From NCBI GenBank assembly GCA_030142905.1, contig JASJOG010000457.1, positions 1 through 64,000 on the forward strand: a stretch of 64,000 nucleotides of DNA. The letters run 5' to 3'. The position numbers and the translations under genes were made by a program. Positions 1 through 10,475 of the stretch are shown piece by piece. The stretch is from Heliopora coerulea. Lineage: Eukaryota; Cnidaria; Anthozoa; Scleralcyonacea; Helioporidae. The notes below the pieces were generated by a model, which saw nothing but the letters and a program-made list of their open reading frames with translations, was not told the origin of the DNA and searched no databases. The stretch's first letter is position 1; each line of letters opens with the position of its first letter.

Positions 1-162
1 TCTAATCTCATCGTTAACAACTACAAAATACTATATGCTAACAATTCACTTAACAAAAACCGACTTTTACTAATGGAAGCACTCTTCATCAAATCTCTAA
101 AACCAGAACTTAACGTAGGACTCAAAGCCAGCAAAGAACTCTCATTATTTGACCTTACATAA
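1..162 (+). mobile_element. Penelope-like element, C-terminal end of GIY-YIG region
   Basis: The frame opening at base 1 reads through to a stop at 160-162. It resembles the last part of a Penelope-like polyprotein: a stretch with 'MEALFIKSLKPELN' followed by 'KELSLF'. In that family the C-terminal GIY-YIG endonuclease ends with a conserved 'EALYI..L.P.LN' segment, and the better preserved copy at 2166-3532 ends the same way. The rest of the element lies before the window. Seen: the motif and stop. Inferred: the family. Confidence 0.7.
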
Positions 163-272
163 CACATTAATCATTCACACTCTAATTTCTTCCGCCTACA
201 CATTCTCATTAATTGACCTGACATAACACTTCACTCATTCACACTCCAATTTCTTTCGTCACACATTCTTCC
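151..272 (+). repeat. Two-copy tandem repeat at the Penelope 3' end
   Basis: Two adjacent copies of a roughly 62-64 bp unit begin with 'gacctTacataacac' and 'gacctGacataacac' (151 and 215). Each contains 'attcacactc.aatttctt'. The first copy overlaps the last codons of the upstream Penelope frame, so the array belongs to that element's 3' region. Confidence 0.7.
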
Positions 273-333
273 TGTATGATGTCACCACGCTTGTGCCTAT
301 ATATTGACCTAGGTCTAGCTTGTGTAAATTAGT

Positions 334-362
334 ATGATGATGAATTTGTAATAAATTCGAAA
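334..362 (+). other. Hammerhead-like hairpin, Penelope 3' region
   Basis: 'ATGATGA' is followed by one T, a perfect hairpin (GAATTT / AAATTC) and 'GAAA'. The same order recurs at 3636-3661, 23139-23167 and, on minus, 19544-19570, each time downstream of Penelope coding sequence. It resembles the CUGANGA - stem II - GAAA core of hammerhead ribozymes reported in Penelope-like elements. The extra T and unresolved stems I and III leave function open. Confidence 0.4.
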
Positions 363-531
363 TATTACTATTGAACACTGTGTCCACTTGCTTTTCTCAA
401 ATTTTGAGTTCAAGATGGAACTGATACTCGGGAGTATGTTTTCTACTTTATTTTCTTAAATTATCGGCTGGAAGCTGGAAAGAGTTCGGGGTACATGGCG
501 AAGATCGATAAGCAGCACTTGCGGAGAATGT

Positions 532-1373
532 GTGTTAAGCTTACCAACCGCGAGAAGACACAAGTGTATTGCCCCATGTACACGCAAGGAAGTTGATACT
601 CGGATCCTTTTACATTTGCTAGATGTTGTGAGCTGCGGACATCACAAAATCTTGATTGAAACAAACGACACAGATGTCGTAGCTCTAGCTGTATCTAATA
701 TGCGAGATATTCCAGCTCGAGAAAAGTGGGTTGTCTTTGGCGTCGGTAAACATCTGAGATACTTGGCAATACACAACATCGTTCGACAGTTGGGGCCACA
801 GAGGGCCAAAGTACTGGCAATGTTCCATGCCATAGATGGATGTGACTCATTCTCATTCTTCGCCGGGAAACCAAAAAAGAGTGGGATACCTGAAAGGTCT
901 GTCCTGCTGCAACAGACGTATTTCTGGATTTGAGTTCAATGCCTAATCGAATTACCGATGCAAGTATGTCTGTCAGTGAGAGGTTTGTGGTGATTCTCTA
1001 CCATAGAACCAGTGTTTTCAATCAAGTCAACCAAGCTAGACAAGACCTCTTCTCCAAACGATCCTGCACTCTGGGAAACATTTCTCAAAAATCAGCCGCG
1101 CTTCTACAACACACTGTGCTTATCTGTTACCAGGCTGGTCACATATGAGGATAGGTGCTCATTAGGCAACCAACTCTGCCAAGCCTTGCGAAATGGGGAC
1201 GGCAGAAAGATAGACAATCATCGAAGGCATACTGGACAATCTTGGCTCAGGTAAAGGACACCTACTACGAGCTGATCCATTGTGGTTGGAAGAAAGGATG
1301 TTGAGGTCAATGTAAACGCTACAAAGCAAGCCTAAACTCTACAGCTTTGTGCAGTTGTAGTGGACACTGCCAG
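532..1373 (+). pseudogene. Decayed multicopy PIN/FEN1-like protein with Cys-rich tail
   Basis: The first frame (532-933) contains 'EVDTRILLHLL', 'NDTDVVALAV' and 'HAIDGCDSF'. After a frameshift near 933 the homologous-looking reading continues with 'ERFVVILYHRTS', 'QARQDLFSKRS' and 'AALLQHT' to about 1146. Beyond in-frame stops come 'YYELIHCG' and a Cys-rich end (cysteines spaced as C..C near 1290-1365). I recognise this as a multicopy family seen in cnidarian and fish genomes, usually annotated as uncharacterised. The acidic order E-x-D, D-T-D, G-C-D resembles PIN/FEN1-type nucleases. That last link is inference. At least one frameshift and several stops make it nonfunctional. It lies just downstream of a Penelope end. 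Confidence 0.6.
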
Positions 1374-1646
1374 TAAACATTTGAAGAAAGAATTGTAACG
1401 AACTGTAGCAATTTGCTAATGGGATAAATGCACTACTCTAGGTTACCCGTTGTGCTTATAATCACATTTTGCAAATTTAGAAGAATGTGTACGAGTCCAA
1501 TTTTGTTTTTGACTGTAACTCATAATTAGTCATGCAAAACATCATAAGTTAGTATAAACGCCTGAAAATACGCAAAAGATATGCAAACTGCTTAGTTAAG
1601 TCTGGTTTTCATGTAGTTGTAGTTGTTGTAATTCAGACAGCGATTG

Positions 1647-1719
1647 TCGCCGATTAACTCTTGCAACAATTACGACTTAGTGGAAACGCAAGTCGTAATT
1701 GTTGTAACTCTATCGGCGA
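1647..1719. repeat. Imperfect inverted repeat (MITE-like)
   Basis: Arms 1647-1676 and 1692-1719 are near reverse complements (core 'acaattacgac' / 'gtcgtaattgt') around a 15-base loop. It is probably the palindromic core of a small DNA transposon. Outer ends and target duplication were not resolved. The stretch from about 1720 to 2165 holds nothing I recognise. Confidence 0.5.
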
Positions 1720-2165
1720 TCAACCGATTTCTCCCGTCCATTGTGCATTTCAAGAAGGAAAGGGAGGAGATCGAAGAACGGCGAAGAAAATTGTTGCTGG
1801 TTGCACTCTGTTTATTTTGAAGCTGCCAATGCCCCAGCTGGTTTATGCACCCGGCTTCAAGTGAAACTTATTCGATGGGATAAACCTCATCTCTTCTCCT
1901 AAGAAGAAAAGCGGCATTCAATTTTCTATATTCTTAGTTTATGATGTTTCTTGGGTGGAAATTGTCGTGGGATACAAAATCGCTGATTTCGTATTTCGGT
2001 CTTCTCTCTGCCTGGCTATGAAGAAGAGGACGTAAAAAAGTGTGAGGACGTGTGACAACTGGTGTTATGAGTAGGTGGAATGTGGTCGCCATCGATCGAA
2101 ACATTTTTCTGATGACAACTGCGTTGATTTGCTGAATTCGTATTGTTCGAAAGAACGAATAACCA

Positions 2166-3532
2166 GTGTGTCCAAGACTTAAACATAGAGAACCCAGCAC
2201 ACCACCTCCTCTTAGATCTATAGTTTCTTCCATCGGCTCCTATAACTACAACCTATCTAAATACTTATGCACGTTACTCAACCCTATTATTCCTAATGAC
2301 CACACTACTAAAGACTCTCTTTCTTTTGTCAATGAAATCCACAACCAAGACATTAACAACAAATACATTGTATCATTTGACGCTCACCATCCTAACTTCA
2401 ACATGAACAGAAACGACCTCAAACAACTATTCACTATCGCTACATCACAAACGCATTTTTTATTCAACGGACTGTTTTATGACCAAATTGACGGGGTTGC
2501 AATGGGTTCCCCATTAGCACCAGTATTTGCCAATCTCTTCATGGGCTATCATGAAGGGAATTGGATTACCAATTACGACGGACCTAACTTATTATTTTAC
2601 AGGCGCTATGTAGACGATATATTTTGTGTTTTCAATAACGATACCGACGCCTTATCGTTTTTTAATTATTTAAACTTACAACACAATAACATCAGATTTA
2701 CTCTTGAAAAAGAACAAGACAACAAACTACCATTCTTAGACATACGCATCACAAAAGACGCTAATTCAGAAACATCCACGACTTCTATCTTTCACAAGAA
2801 AACTTACACCGGACTCTTAATGAATTTTCTCAGTTTCACATCACACAATTACAAAACAGGACTAATAAAAACTCTTCTCGACCGCACACCCAAAATTAAC
2901 AACACATCCACTGGCTACCAACGTGACGTGAACGCATTGACACATTAAAACGCAATTAAAACGCCTTTTCACTTCATTGACAAAGTCATCAAATCACACA
3001 ACGACACCAACAACTCGGACCCATCAAACTATACTTGTCAACCTACTACGACCAAACCCAACACCTACTATTTTAAACTACCTTACATCGGCTTTTACTC
3101 ACAAATTACTGAACGGAAACAACGGAATCTCGTTAAACGCTTTTGTATTGACTTAGATCTCAAAATAGTTTACTGTTCTTTCAAAATAAAAAATTCCTTT
3201 AGCTTCAAAGATCCCATTCCATCTCTCCTTAAATCATGTGTGGTCTATGAATTCTCTTGTGTGGGATGTAATTCTCGCTATATTGGCGAAACCACTTGCC
3301 ATCTATCCACACGGATTAAGGAGCACACCACTTCCGACAAAAACTCACGCGTCTTTTAACACTTCCTCGCTTCACCTCAATGCAAATCTAACTTCACACC
3401 ATCATGCTTTCGTGTCCTAGACACTGCTAACTCTCCTTTTTCATTAAAACTCAAAGAAGCACTTTACATTAAGAAACTTAAACCAGACCTTAATAAACAG
3501 ATACACCACCTTAACACCGTTTTCAACTTGTA
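2166..3532 (+). mobile_element. Penelope-like retroelement: RT and GIY-YIG endonuclease, decayed
   Basis: An open frame to 2948 carries the Penelope-type reverse transcriptase: 'IVSSIGSYNYNLSKYL', 'GVAMGSPLAPVFANLFM', the catalytic 'RRYVDDIF' (about 2601-2624) and 'LPFLDIRI'. After a stop and frame change at 2948, the reading continues through a linker into a GIY-YIG module near 3230-3330 ('CVGCNSRYIGET'). A stop at 3357 precedes the C-terminal 'LKEALYIKKLKPDLN', which ends at 3532. In this family the RT copies the RNA and GIY-YIG nicks the target. At least two breaks make this copy inactive. The RT start is degraded and 5' sequence is not recognisable before about 2200. Confidence 0.88.
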
Positions 3533-3635
3533 AATATTTTCCGCCTTCTCAACATTGTAATTTAATATCCATATCACTTGGCATGTTATGAATATATATC
3601 CTATTGTAAATTATAATTAGATCTCTTCCACGGTA

Positions 3636-3661
3636 CTGAAGATGGCATAAGTATGCCGAAA
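3636..3661 (+). other. Hammerhead-like hairpin in Penelope 3' UTR
   Basis: 'CTGAAGA', then T, then a GGCAT/ATGCC hairpin, then 'GAAA'. It lies about 100 bp after the stop of the Penelope element at 2166-3532. It has the same order as the copies at 334, 19544 (minus) and 23139. Resemblance to a hammerhead core is by eye only. Confidence 0.45.
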
Positions 3662-3667
3662 CATGTT

Positions 3668-4676
3668 CACCATTAAAAAATTTGTCGTTTATTTGAAATG
3701 TCTGAAAACTGTTTAGTTGTGTAGTTGCTGTTGTGCATAGATGTACTTTTATTTCGTTTTAATTTTCATGTTTGTTGTATTTCAATTTGGAATTGACTTT
3801 ATATTAAATTCCATTTATTTTATTTTTTTATGAAAAAAATAAATAAATAAAAAGGCCATCAAGTGAAACGGACTACGTTATTATACCCTTATCCAGGATT
3901 GTAACTTGAGAAACGCGTGGCATAACTCAAGAACAATCTTGGAACGAGCACAATAACGAGACGTGTTCGTGGAGGTGATCACAAAGCGGATTGTGACTGC
4001 ATCAGAAAAGAAGGAAAATTAGGCTTGAGCTGCAGAGAAAACTCTGTCTAAAGGAGGGAAGGCAGCACTTGCTGAAATGCAAGTAGTTTTTGGTCCTGTC
4101 GAAAAACGTCTTACAATTCACAAATAACTATCTTTGATCAAACTTCTCAAGCTGTTAAAAGTAACTCACTGAACATTTACAGTGTCATAAGAGCACTGTC
4201 AATTCAGTACCATACCTGCGCAAGGGTTTTTAGAGGTTCGGTGTTTAAGAAGGTAAAGGAGTCCTCTGTGGTTACCCTTTTTACAGATGAAAGCTATAGT
4301 AACACGCACATCAGTTTGTGTAAAACAAAATGTTAGATAATCAGTATTTTAGTACATTTTATATTAATTTTTCTGATACGATGGTTGTGATTCGTGACCT
4401 TGAAATTGGCCCAAGATTTGCCCTCAGATATTTTGGAGGTGGACAAAATCTGGCCAACTTCCTCCGGCAACATTGAACCCTAGAGTTCACCTGTTATGGC
4501 TGGTAAATAATTATAACGCCTGAGCAAATGTACAAAATTAAATGTGGGTGAGGGAAATTGCTTCGATGCTAACTGGATGTGACAAGTAAACTAGAGAAAC
4601 TTTACACTTTAGACTTGTACATACTATAAAATAATGCTATTAACTCTTATCCTTTTGATTCCTATCTTGGCATCAG
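3668..4676. other. No gene recognised; probable intron or upstream sequence
   Basis: This stretch is AT-rich with scattered stops in all frames. A polypyrimidine stretch runs into the acceptor 'catcag' ending at 4676, just before the Death-domain exon. A possible tiny exon at 4286 ('ttttacag') was considered and not accepted. Confidence 0.5.
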
Positions 4677-4958
4677 GAAGCAGCAAAGAAAAGTTGACAA
4701 TCCGTGATCTCAACGCAGCAGTCTATGAGACAATCTGTAAAGAGTTGAACAAGCCAATTCATGGTAGAGATTACAAAGCTTTAGCTGGACAATTGGGATA
4801 TACCGCTGTCGAGTTAAAGACGTTTCAACTGCGACAAGATCCAGCTGATGCTTTACTGTCCCACTGGTATACGAAGTCTTACAACAATATTAACAAGTTG
4901 ATTAAGATCTTGAAGAAGATGGAAAGGCATGACCTCGTCAAGATACTGGAAGCGCAAG
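4677..4958 (+). CDS. Death-domain exon (unit I)
   Basis: This 282-nt exon lies between a pyrimidine-rich acceptor (AG at 4675-4676) and donor GT at 4959, phase 1 at both ends. The encoded stretch 'IRDLNAAVYETICKELNKP', 'DYKALAGQLGY', 'DPADALLSHWY', 'INKLIKILKKMERHDLVKIL' has the spacing of a Death domain: helix 1, the W/L core before 'LL..W', and a terminal 'L..M.R.D....L'. Death domains make homotypic contacts in apoptosis and innate immune signalling. It sits 170-480 bp before a broken Roc-COR unit, which suggests a Death-Roc-COR (ROCO-type) protein. The open frame reaches an ATG at 4634, but that hydrophobic leader is the polypyrimidine tract of the intron, so I place the start at the splice site. 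Earlier exons were not found. Confidence 0.72.
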
Positions 4959-5124
4959 GTAATTTTTGTCTTTTCAATTAAGTTAGCTAATAAGATTAAA
5001 TTGGATTGTGTATACTCCAGGCAGAGCCGTACCATGTTAGTAATTTGCCTGGGACAAATTTTGTTAAAGGCGCCCTCTCGCTGCTCTCTAACGCACTCGA
5101 AGCTCCTTATATTGTAATAATTGT

Positions 5125-7058
5125 ATGCCTCTAATGGGTACAACCGGAATACAACTAAACGAGGCATCCGATGACTTTGTCAATCGTACTTTCATTGAAG
5201 ACATTGCCAAGAGGATGAAACAACGTAATAAAAAAAAGACAAGAGCGTTGATAGACCTGGAAATCGACCAGGAGATAGCGATAGCAATGACGGATATGCA
5301 ACTAAGGATATAAGTGGAGATAAAAAGGCAAATAGAGGTGAAGATGAAGAGGAGAAGAAGAAAGAGAAGGAGAAGAAGGCGAAGGAGGAGAAGGAGGTGG
5401 ACGAGTTCGGATTCAAGACAATACGAAAAAGATTCATGGTTTTTTGGATGATAGAATGATGCAAGCTGTTAAAAGACAAATGTTAGAAGTCGGCTCGTAT
5501 GACGATGATCAATTGAACAAGGTCTGGTTAGTGCTTAATGACGTAGCTGGCCAATCCATTTTTTATGATATTCACTCAATCTTCTTGAGACTGCAGTCTT
5601 TGTTCGTCCTGGTTGTTGCTCTTGACAAAGAACTTGCTGATGAAGCTAAGCCGTTGTTTGCCGAACAAGGAACGAACCCGATGCCGATAGAGAATTATTT
5701 GGTGGAGACCAACCTTGACTATGCATATAGGTGGATGTCAGCTCTCCGTAACATCTATCAGTGCAATAGACACCATGTGGGTACTACTGAATTTGATCAA
5801 CCTGCAGCCATCTTGGTGTTCACTAAGTCTGATTTGGTTACCAGTGAAGAACAAGTGAAAAAAGCGAAGGAAAACGTTTTGAACAGCTTCGCTAAATATG
5901 GTTATCGAGCCCATATTGTAGACACTTTTGTCATTGATAACACCTCTTCCAAACTTTCCCAGTTTGAGAAACTTCGACAAAAGATTTTCGAAAGCTCGCA
6001 AGTTATTCTAAAATATCAAGGTAAATTTCCCATTAACTGGCTCAAGTTGGAACGTAGTCTTGCTGAAGTGATGAAATCAAAGCCATATATAACACATAAT
6101 GATGTAGAAAAAGTGGGAAAAGACTCTCAGGTGGTCGACAAGTTGTCGGAAGCAATTGAAACCCTTCACCACCAGAATGTTGTCATGCATTTCCCTGACG
6201 ATGACAAAGCAAGCAGTCTCGTGGTCCTTGATCTACAGTGGCTAATCAAACTATTTACTCAAATAAAAAATGTGCTACCAAGTGATAGGCGAGCTCCAAC
6301 CCATGCTACGTTCTGGGAGCAACTGAAAGATCGTGGTCAGTTATCTAAAAAATTGCTTCGTAAAGTACTCGAGGAACATGGGGAACACATGGAAGCTCTT
6401 ACGAGAATGATGGAAATGGTGAATTTGATATGCCCTTGGGATAAAGAAACTTGGCTGGTTCCATCAATGGCTGAACTTGGCAAGGCAAGAAGAGAAGTAG
6501 ATTACCAGCTGAAAAAATGCTGTATTCTCTCCTTGTACATAGATTTCGAAGGTGGCTACATTCCTCTTGGTTTGTTCACGCGTCTGCTTGTGATCCTCAT
6601 TCTTAAGAACAAGATTTACTTTCGTGATGTTCCGCGTCTTTCCAGTTATTCCAGTCTTTTGCCGGTGGAAGATGATGACGTGAAATTTTATGTTATCATC
6701 GTCCAACATGTGTCAAGAATTCAAGCAGCTTTGAGTACTAATGGCTACCAAATTACAAACGAGGAGTTGGCGAAGATTGCATTGAAGTTGAAGTCCTCCC
6801 TCAGTGATGCTGTAGAGAAAATTCGTCCTAAAGTCTGACTACAAAGGCTTGAAGTATCAGTTTGCTGTAAAATGTAAATGTGGCCATGAAGAGGACAAAC
6901 GATGCGCTCGACATCAATTAGAGGATTGCTCCGGCAAAGACTGCTCTCACTTCGTGCCTCTTGATGATTTTCATGGTACGCGTCGATGTTCTCTCAGCTG
7001 TGAGTTTCTCGATGACGAAATGGCCGGACCTTGGATAAATAGAAAAAGTGAAAGTTAA
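5125..7058 (+). pseudogene. Broken Roc-COR GTPase (ROCO family), P-loop missing
   Basis: Aligned by eye to the intact copy at 25359-27595, this reads: a switch I-like 'TTGIQL' (about 5140), an acidic and lysine-rich linker (5250-5440, changing frame), switch II 'DVAGQ' at 5540, 'FTKSD' in the guanine-specificity position (about 5820), then the COR region ('FPINWLKLERSLAEVM') and 'LVPSMAEL'. After a one-base frameshift near 6830, the Cys/His-rich tail follows (6849-7058, 'CARHQLEDC', 'DCSHF'). No GxxxxGK[ST] P-loop lies between the Death exon donor (4959) and 5125. Frames differ between 5250-5430 and 5444-6838. Loss of the P-loop and two frameshifts argue for a pseudogene. An assembly error or alternative exon cannot be excluded. 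Confidence 0.8.
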
Positions 7059-9128
7059 ATCTCTTTTACTCGCTGAAGGTTAAACGCCCATAAAAGCTGT
7101 TTTCCCCGAGACAAATTACTTTGCGCGAAGCGACTTTTTCTTTTGTCTCGTGAGCTTTTAGGTGGAACTAATGATGGATCTATTCAATTTTAACAATGAA
7201 AAGTTGACTCGCATGACAAAATTTTCTTTGTGGAAAACGGGCTTAGAGGATGCTTTTCAGCGTTTTCAATCGGATGAGTTCTCCATTTGATCATCTTCAC
7301 ACCAATTTTCTTTCCATATAGAACTCCCAAAAACCATTTATGAGCTAATTTTCCAGTCATAGGAAAATACTTGGTCACGACCAAAAGTTATGATAAGTGG
7401 GTAAAGATGGCGCAGTACAGAATCCACAATGGAGAAGTCGCATTAAAATTCACCAAAACAAAGAACCGTTTATGATCACTATCTTAATTACAGGTCCAAA
7501 CTAATTAAACTACATATATTTGTATAAATAAATCGAATAAACAAGACAAATGGAAGAATTAAATGGATGTAAAGATCAAATTAACTCACTATTGTCTTTA
7601 TGACCCCGCAAATTCCACTATAATCGACGAGTGAGAAGCTATTTCATAAACTCGTGTCTTTTTTCTTACCAGCAGTTACAAACACTGGTGAACAAACTCT
7701 GGTAAACCTCTCGCACTCGTTTATAAAATATTACCTGAAATATCTTTTCGCTTATGTGTTCGTGTGCATTCATGTGGAATCCTATGGCTGTCGTGTAGAA
7801 GCCAATGAAATTGCACAGAAACTAATGAGACCGATTGTGATTCGTTAGTTTTAATATTCAACTACTGGGCACTAGTCACAACTATACAGAGACAGTGGAG
7901 GATCCATGGGGGCCATGTGTTTCACCTTCTACTTAATTGTTTCACCATTCCGTTGGAACAATTTAAACTGGCTTTTTACTATCGGGGTAAGATAAGTAAC
8001 GCGAGATAAATTATTAGAACTGAGGCCCATCGCATTAAAACAGACGAATTGAAAAAGGCGTCTTGGTAGCTTATCCAAATGCACGTGTTCGCTCACGAAG
8101 GTTAAGTTCGACGTACCGACGATAGTGGACGTATTCACTAATAAGTGAGCAAGGAAAATGCCCCTATAAGGTTATGTTATAAGAAAGGCATTAATATGTT
8201 ATTTTTGACCTTTTTACTGTCGTAAAGATACCTTCTTCATTACGTTAAGCACTCTAGCAGTGGCCTGATGCTTTATATTCTCAAAAATTAGTAGAAATAA
8301 ACCACTGGACATTCCAAATTAAAAGTGTTCTCTTGGTGCATTTCCACAAACCTGCTAGCTGGGTACGTGGGCAATGACTTTCTAAAAATTTGCCAAATCT
8401 GCTAATCTGTATTATTATTTTAAGGTTGACTATCAATCAAAAAGTTAAGCCGACTTCTTTTATAAGCACAAAGTTAGAGACCTTTTCTTTTATAGTAGTA
8501 TAGTCAGGTGATGGCTTCTGCAATTTCGAAGGGATATGAAGCTATTTCCATTCTAATACTCCGCAGATCTGAATTTTCTTACAGATGCGAAAACCACACG
8601 ACTCTCTGGAGGAGCATTTTATACGATGAAGAGTAGTCTCATTTAAATTAAGTTTAACTCAATTCTCCACAGCTCGAGTCGGTGCAATCACTCGTTCACC
8701 GTAACTACTTACAAATCAGAAGTGGCTGATTATTTTATGAAGAGGCTAAATGAATTGAGTGGCCGGTAGCCAAGTTTGCTAAGAAAATAGTTTTAACCCA
8801 AACGCCTACCCTATTATTGATTGTTTGAACGTGACCTAATGGAAACTACATCGGGCAAACTTTAACAAAAGAATTTCATTAACTGCCAATTTATGCGGAA
8901 ACAACATGACTCGCATAACTCCATGTTTTGAATCTAAAGGAATTGATTGCAAACCATTAACTGCTTGCGGGTTGGTTACAGACTATGTGCAAATCAGTTG
9001 TGTATTTCGGATGGGATAGCCACCGTGGTGCCACTTTCGGTCTAATTGCCAAATACTGCGTATGCACTTGACGTCATAGCCAGCGTTTTACACTACATTA
9101 ATAAAAGAATTTTGATCATCATCTTTTG
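7059..9128. other. Non-coding stretch, nothing recognised
   Basis: Stops are frequent in all frames and no transposon motif was recognised. A 29-nt splice-flanked stretch at 7673-7701 resembles part of the exon at 12844 but does not keep frame, so I did not call it. Confidence 0.45.
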
Positions 9129-9990
9129 TTAGATACACCAACAGGGCCGCCGTGATCTTTGTTGTTCCAGTTTCGGATGACTGAGTACATACGCTCTATT
9201 TGGCTGAGCTTTGTTAACACTTGTTGCTACCCAATTCACGTAATTAAATAATTTACTGTATAGGTTACTATTGTTGTTTAGTGTTCGATCGAAAGTTGGA
9301 CAAAAGTAACCAAGCAAGTGAATTATCTCACCTTTGTGAATCTCAAAGAGTTGGTTGTGGGCTGGTTGCGAACGATGTGAAAATCAATCGTTTCTCAATT
9401 ACTTTTGACAAAATCGGTAAAACAGATATAGACCGGTAATTGAAAAGATCGTCTACATTACCACTCTTGTAAGGTGGTGTAACTTTCGCCGTCTTCCAAC
9501 GCTGGGGATAGATGCCGGTTGCAATGGAACAACTGATCAACTTCGCGATTGTTGCGGCAATGACAGGTGCTGCTACATGCAATACACGAGATTTATTTCC
9601 ATCGAGATCAGTTGCTTTACGAAGGCTGATCTTGCTACAAATATTAAGAACTTGATCACTCGTTATGTTCGAAATATAATAAAAGACATCTTGGTTTTTC
9701 TTAGACAAAACAAAATTAACTAATTTCGAACGGTCAAAGCTTAATTGCTGTAAGGTAGATTTCAACTTGTCAGCTATCGTAGAAAAGTGTAAGTTGAATT
9801 TATCCGCTATTTGTCCTGTATCTTCAGTAGTCGAATCACCAATCTTTGAAGAATGCGGATTCGCTTACGATCTAACTGGAATTGCTTTGAATCTAAGTCA
9901 AAGTAGTTAGAGATAAAGGAACGCAAAGAGTTTTTAACCTTTTCTGTAACAAAGTTACTATCCTTGAATTGTTTGAGTCGGTCAATCTGG
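9129..9990 (-). mobile_element. LINE (CR1/jockey-like) reverse transcriptase N-terminal fragment
   Basis: On the minus strand, 9847-9343 reads 'QIADKFNLHFSTIADKL', 'KATDLDGNKSRVLHVAAPVI', 'WKTAKVTPPYKSG', 'YRSISVLPILSKVIEKRL'. These are the opening RT motifs of CR1/jockey-type non-LTR retrotransposons ('LDG', 'NYRPISVLP..SKI.E'). The frame ends in stops before the catalytic YxDD. Sequence at 9317-9129 continues in a broken frame. The stretch 9990-10325 on the same strand has open pieces with no match I recognise. Confidence 0.8.
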
Positions 9991-10374
9991 TCTCAAAGGT
10001 TATCCGCTAAGGACGTCATTTCTAAGTTGATGGGTCGTGTCGCAAGGACATGGCGTAATCCAAGTTAATCTGTTCTTCCGAGAGCTCTTGGCCAGATTCA
10101 AAACCGTTTCATCTGGATTGTCTTGTAGTCCGTCAATGGTGTTTTTAAGAGATGAAAGAACTCCACACAAGTGCCGTAGCACAACATTTTCTTAATTGAT
10201 CTTACGCCCAACACATCGCTGATCTCAACGTCTTTCATGACAATCTTAACACTTCCTTTCACGTGCCAACTAATCCGACAAATCTTATCTTTAGTAATTG
10301 TAAGATTATTCACTCTTGTAAATCTAATAAGCCCAACCAGTTACTTATAAAGGGAAACTTTCATGATAATCTGA

Positions 10375-10475
10375 CACTGCCGAAGTCAACTGAAAATGTT
10401 GACTCGAGCGGGATCTGAACTCGCACTTTCGGGATACCGGTTTCATGGTTAATAGGCGATGACATTATCCAAGGC
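10375..10475 (-). mobile_element. tRNA-derived SINE, copy 1
   Basis: Minus-strand reading contains a B-box-like 'gagttcagatcc' (about 10420) followed by a tail with a hairpin 'agtcaac...gttgact' (10382-10412). The same head and tail order occurs at 15345-15455, so these two belong to one SINE family. The A-box end is degraded in this copy. Confidence 0.55.

Noticed and set aside
4286..4321. Possible 36-nt exon after 'cccttttacag'
   Set aside because: Donor context is weak and the peptide has no similarity to other exons.
4634..4676. Hydrophobic N-terminal leader (signal-peptide-like) before the Death domain
   Set aside because: It is the translation of a polypyrimidine tract running into a splice acceptor at 4675-4676; the Death exon more likely starts at 4677.
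7673..7701. Possible small exon resembling part of 12844-12930
   Set aside because: Splice-like borders, but 29 nt (or 26 nt) breaks the phase-1 frame.
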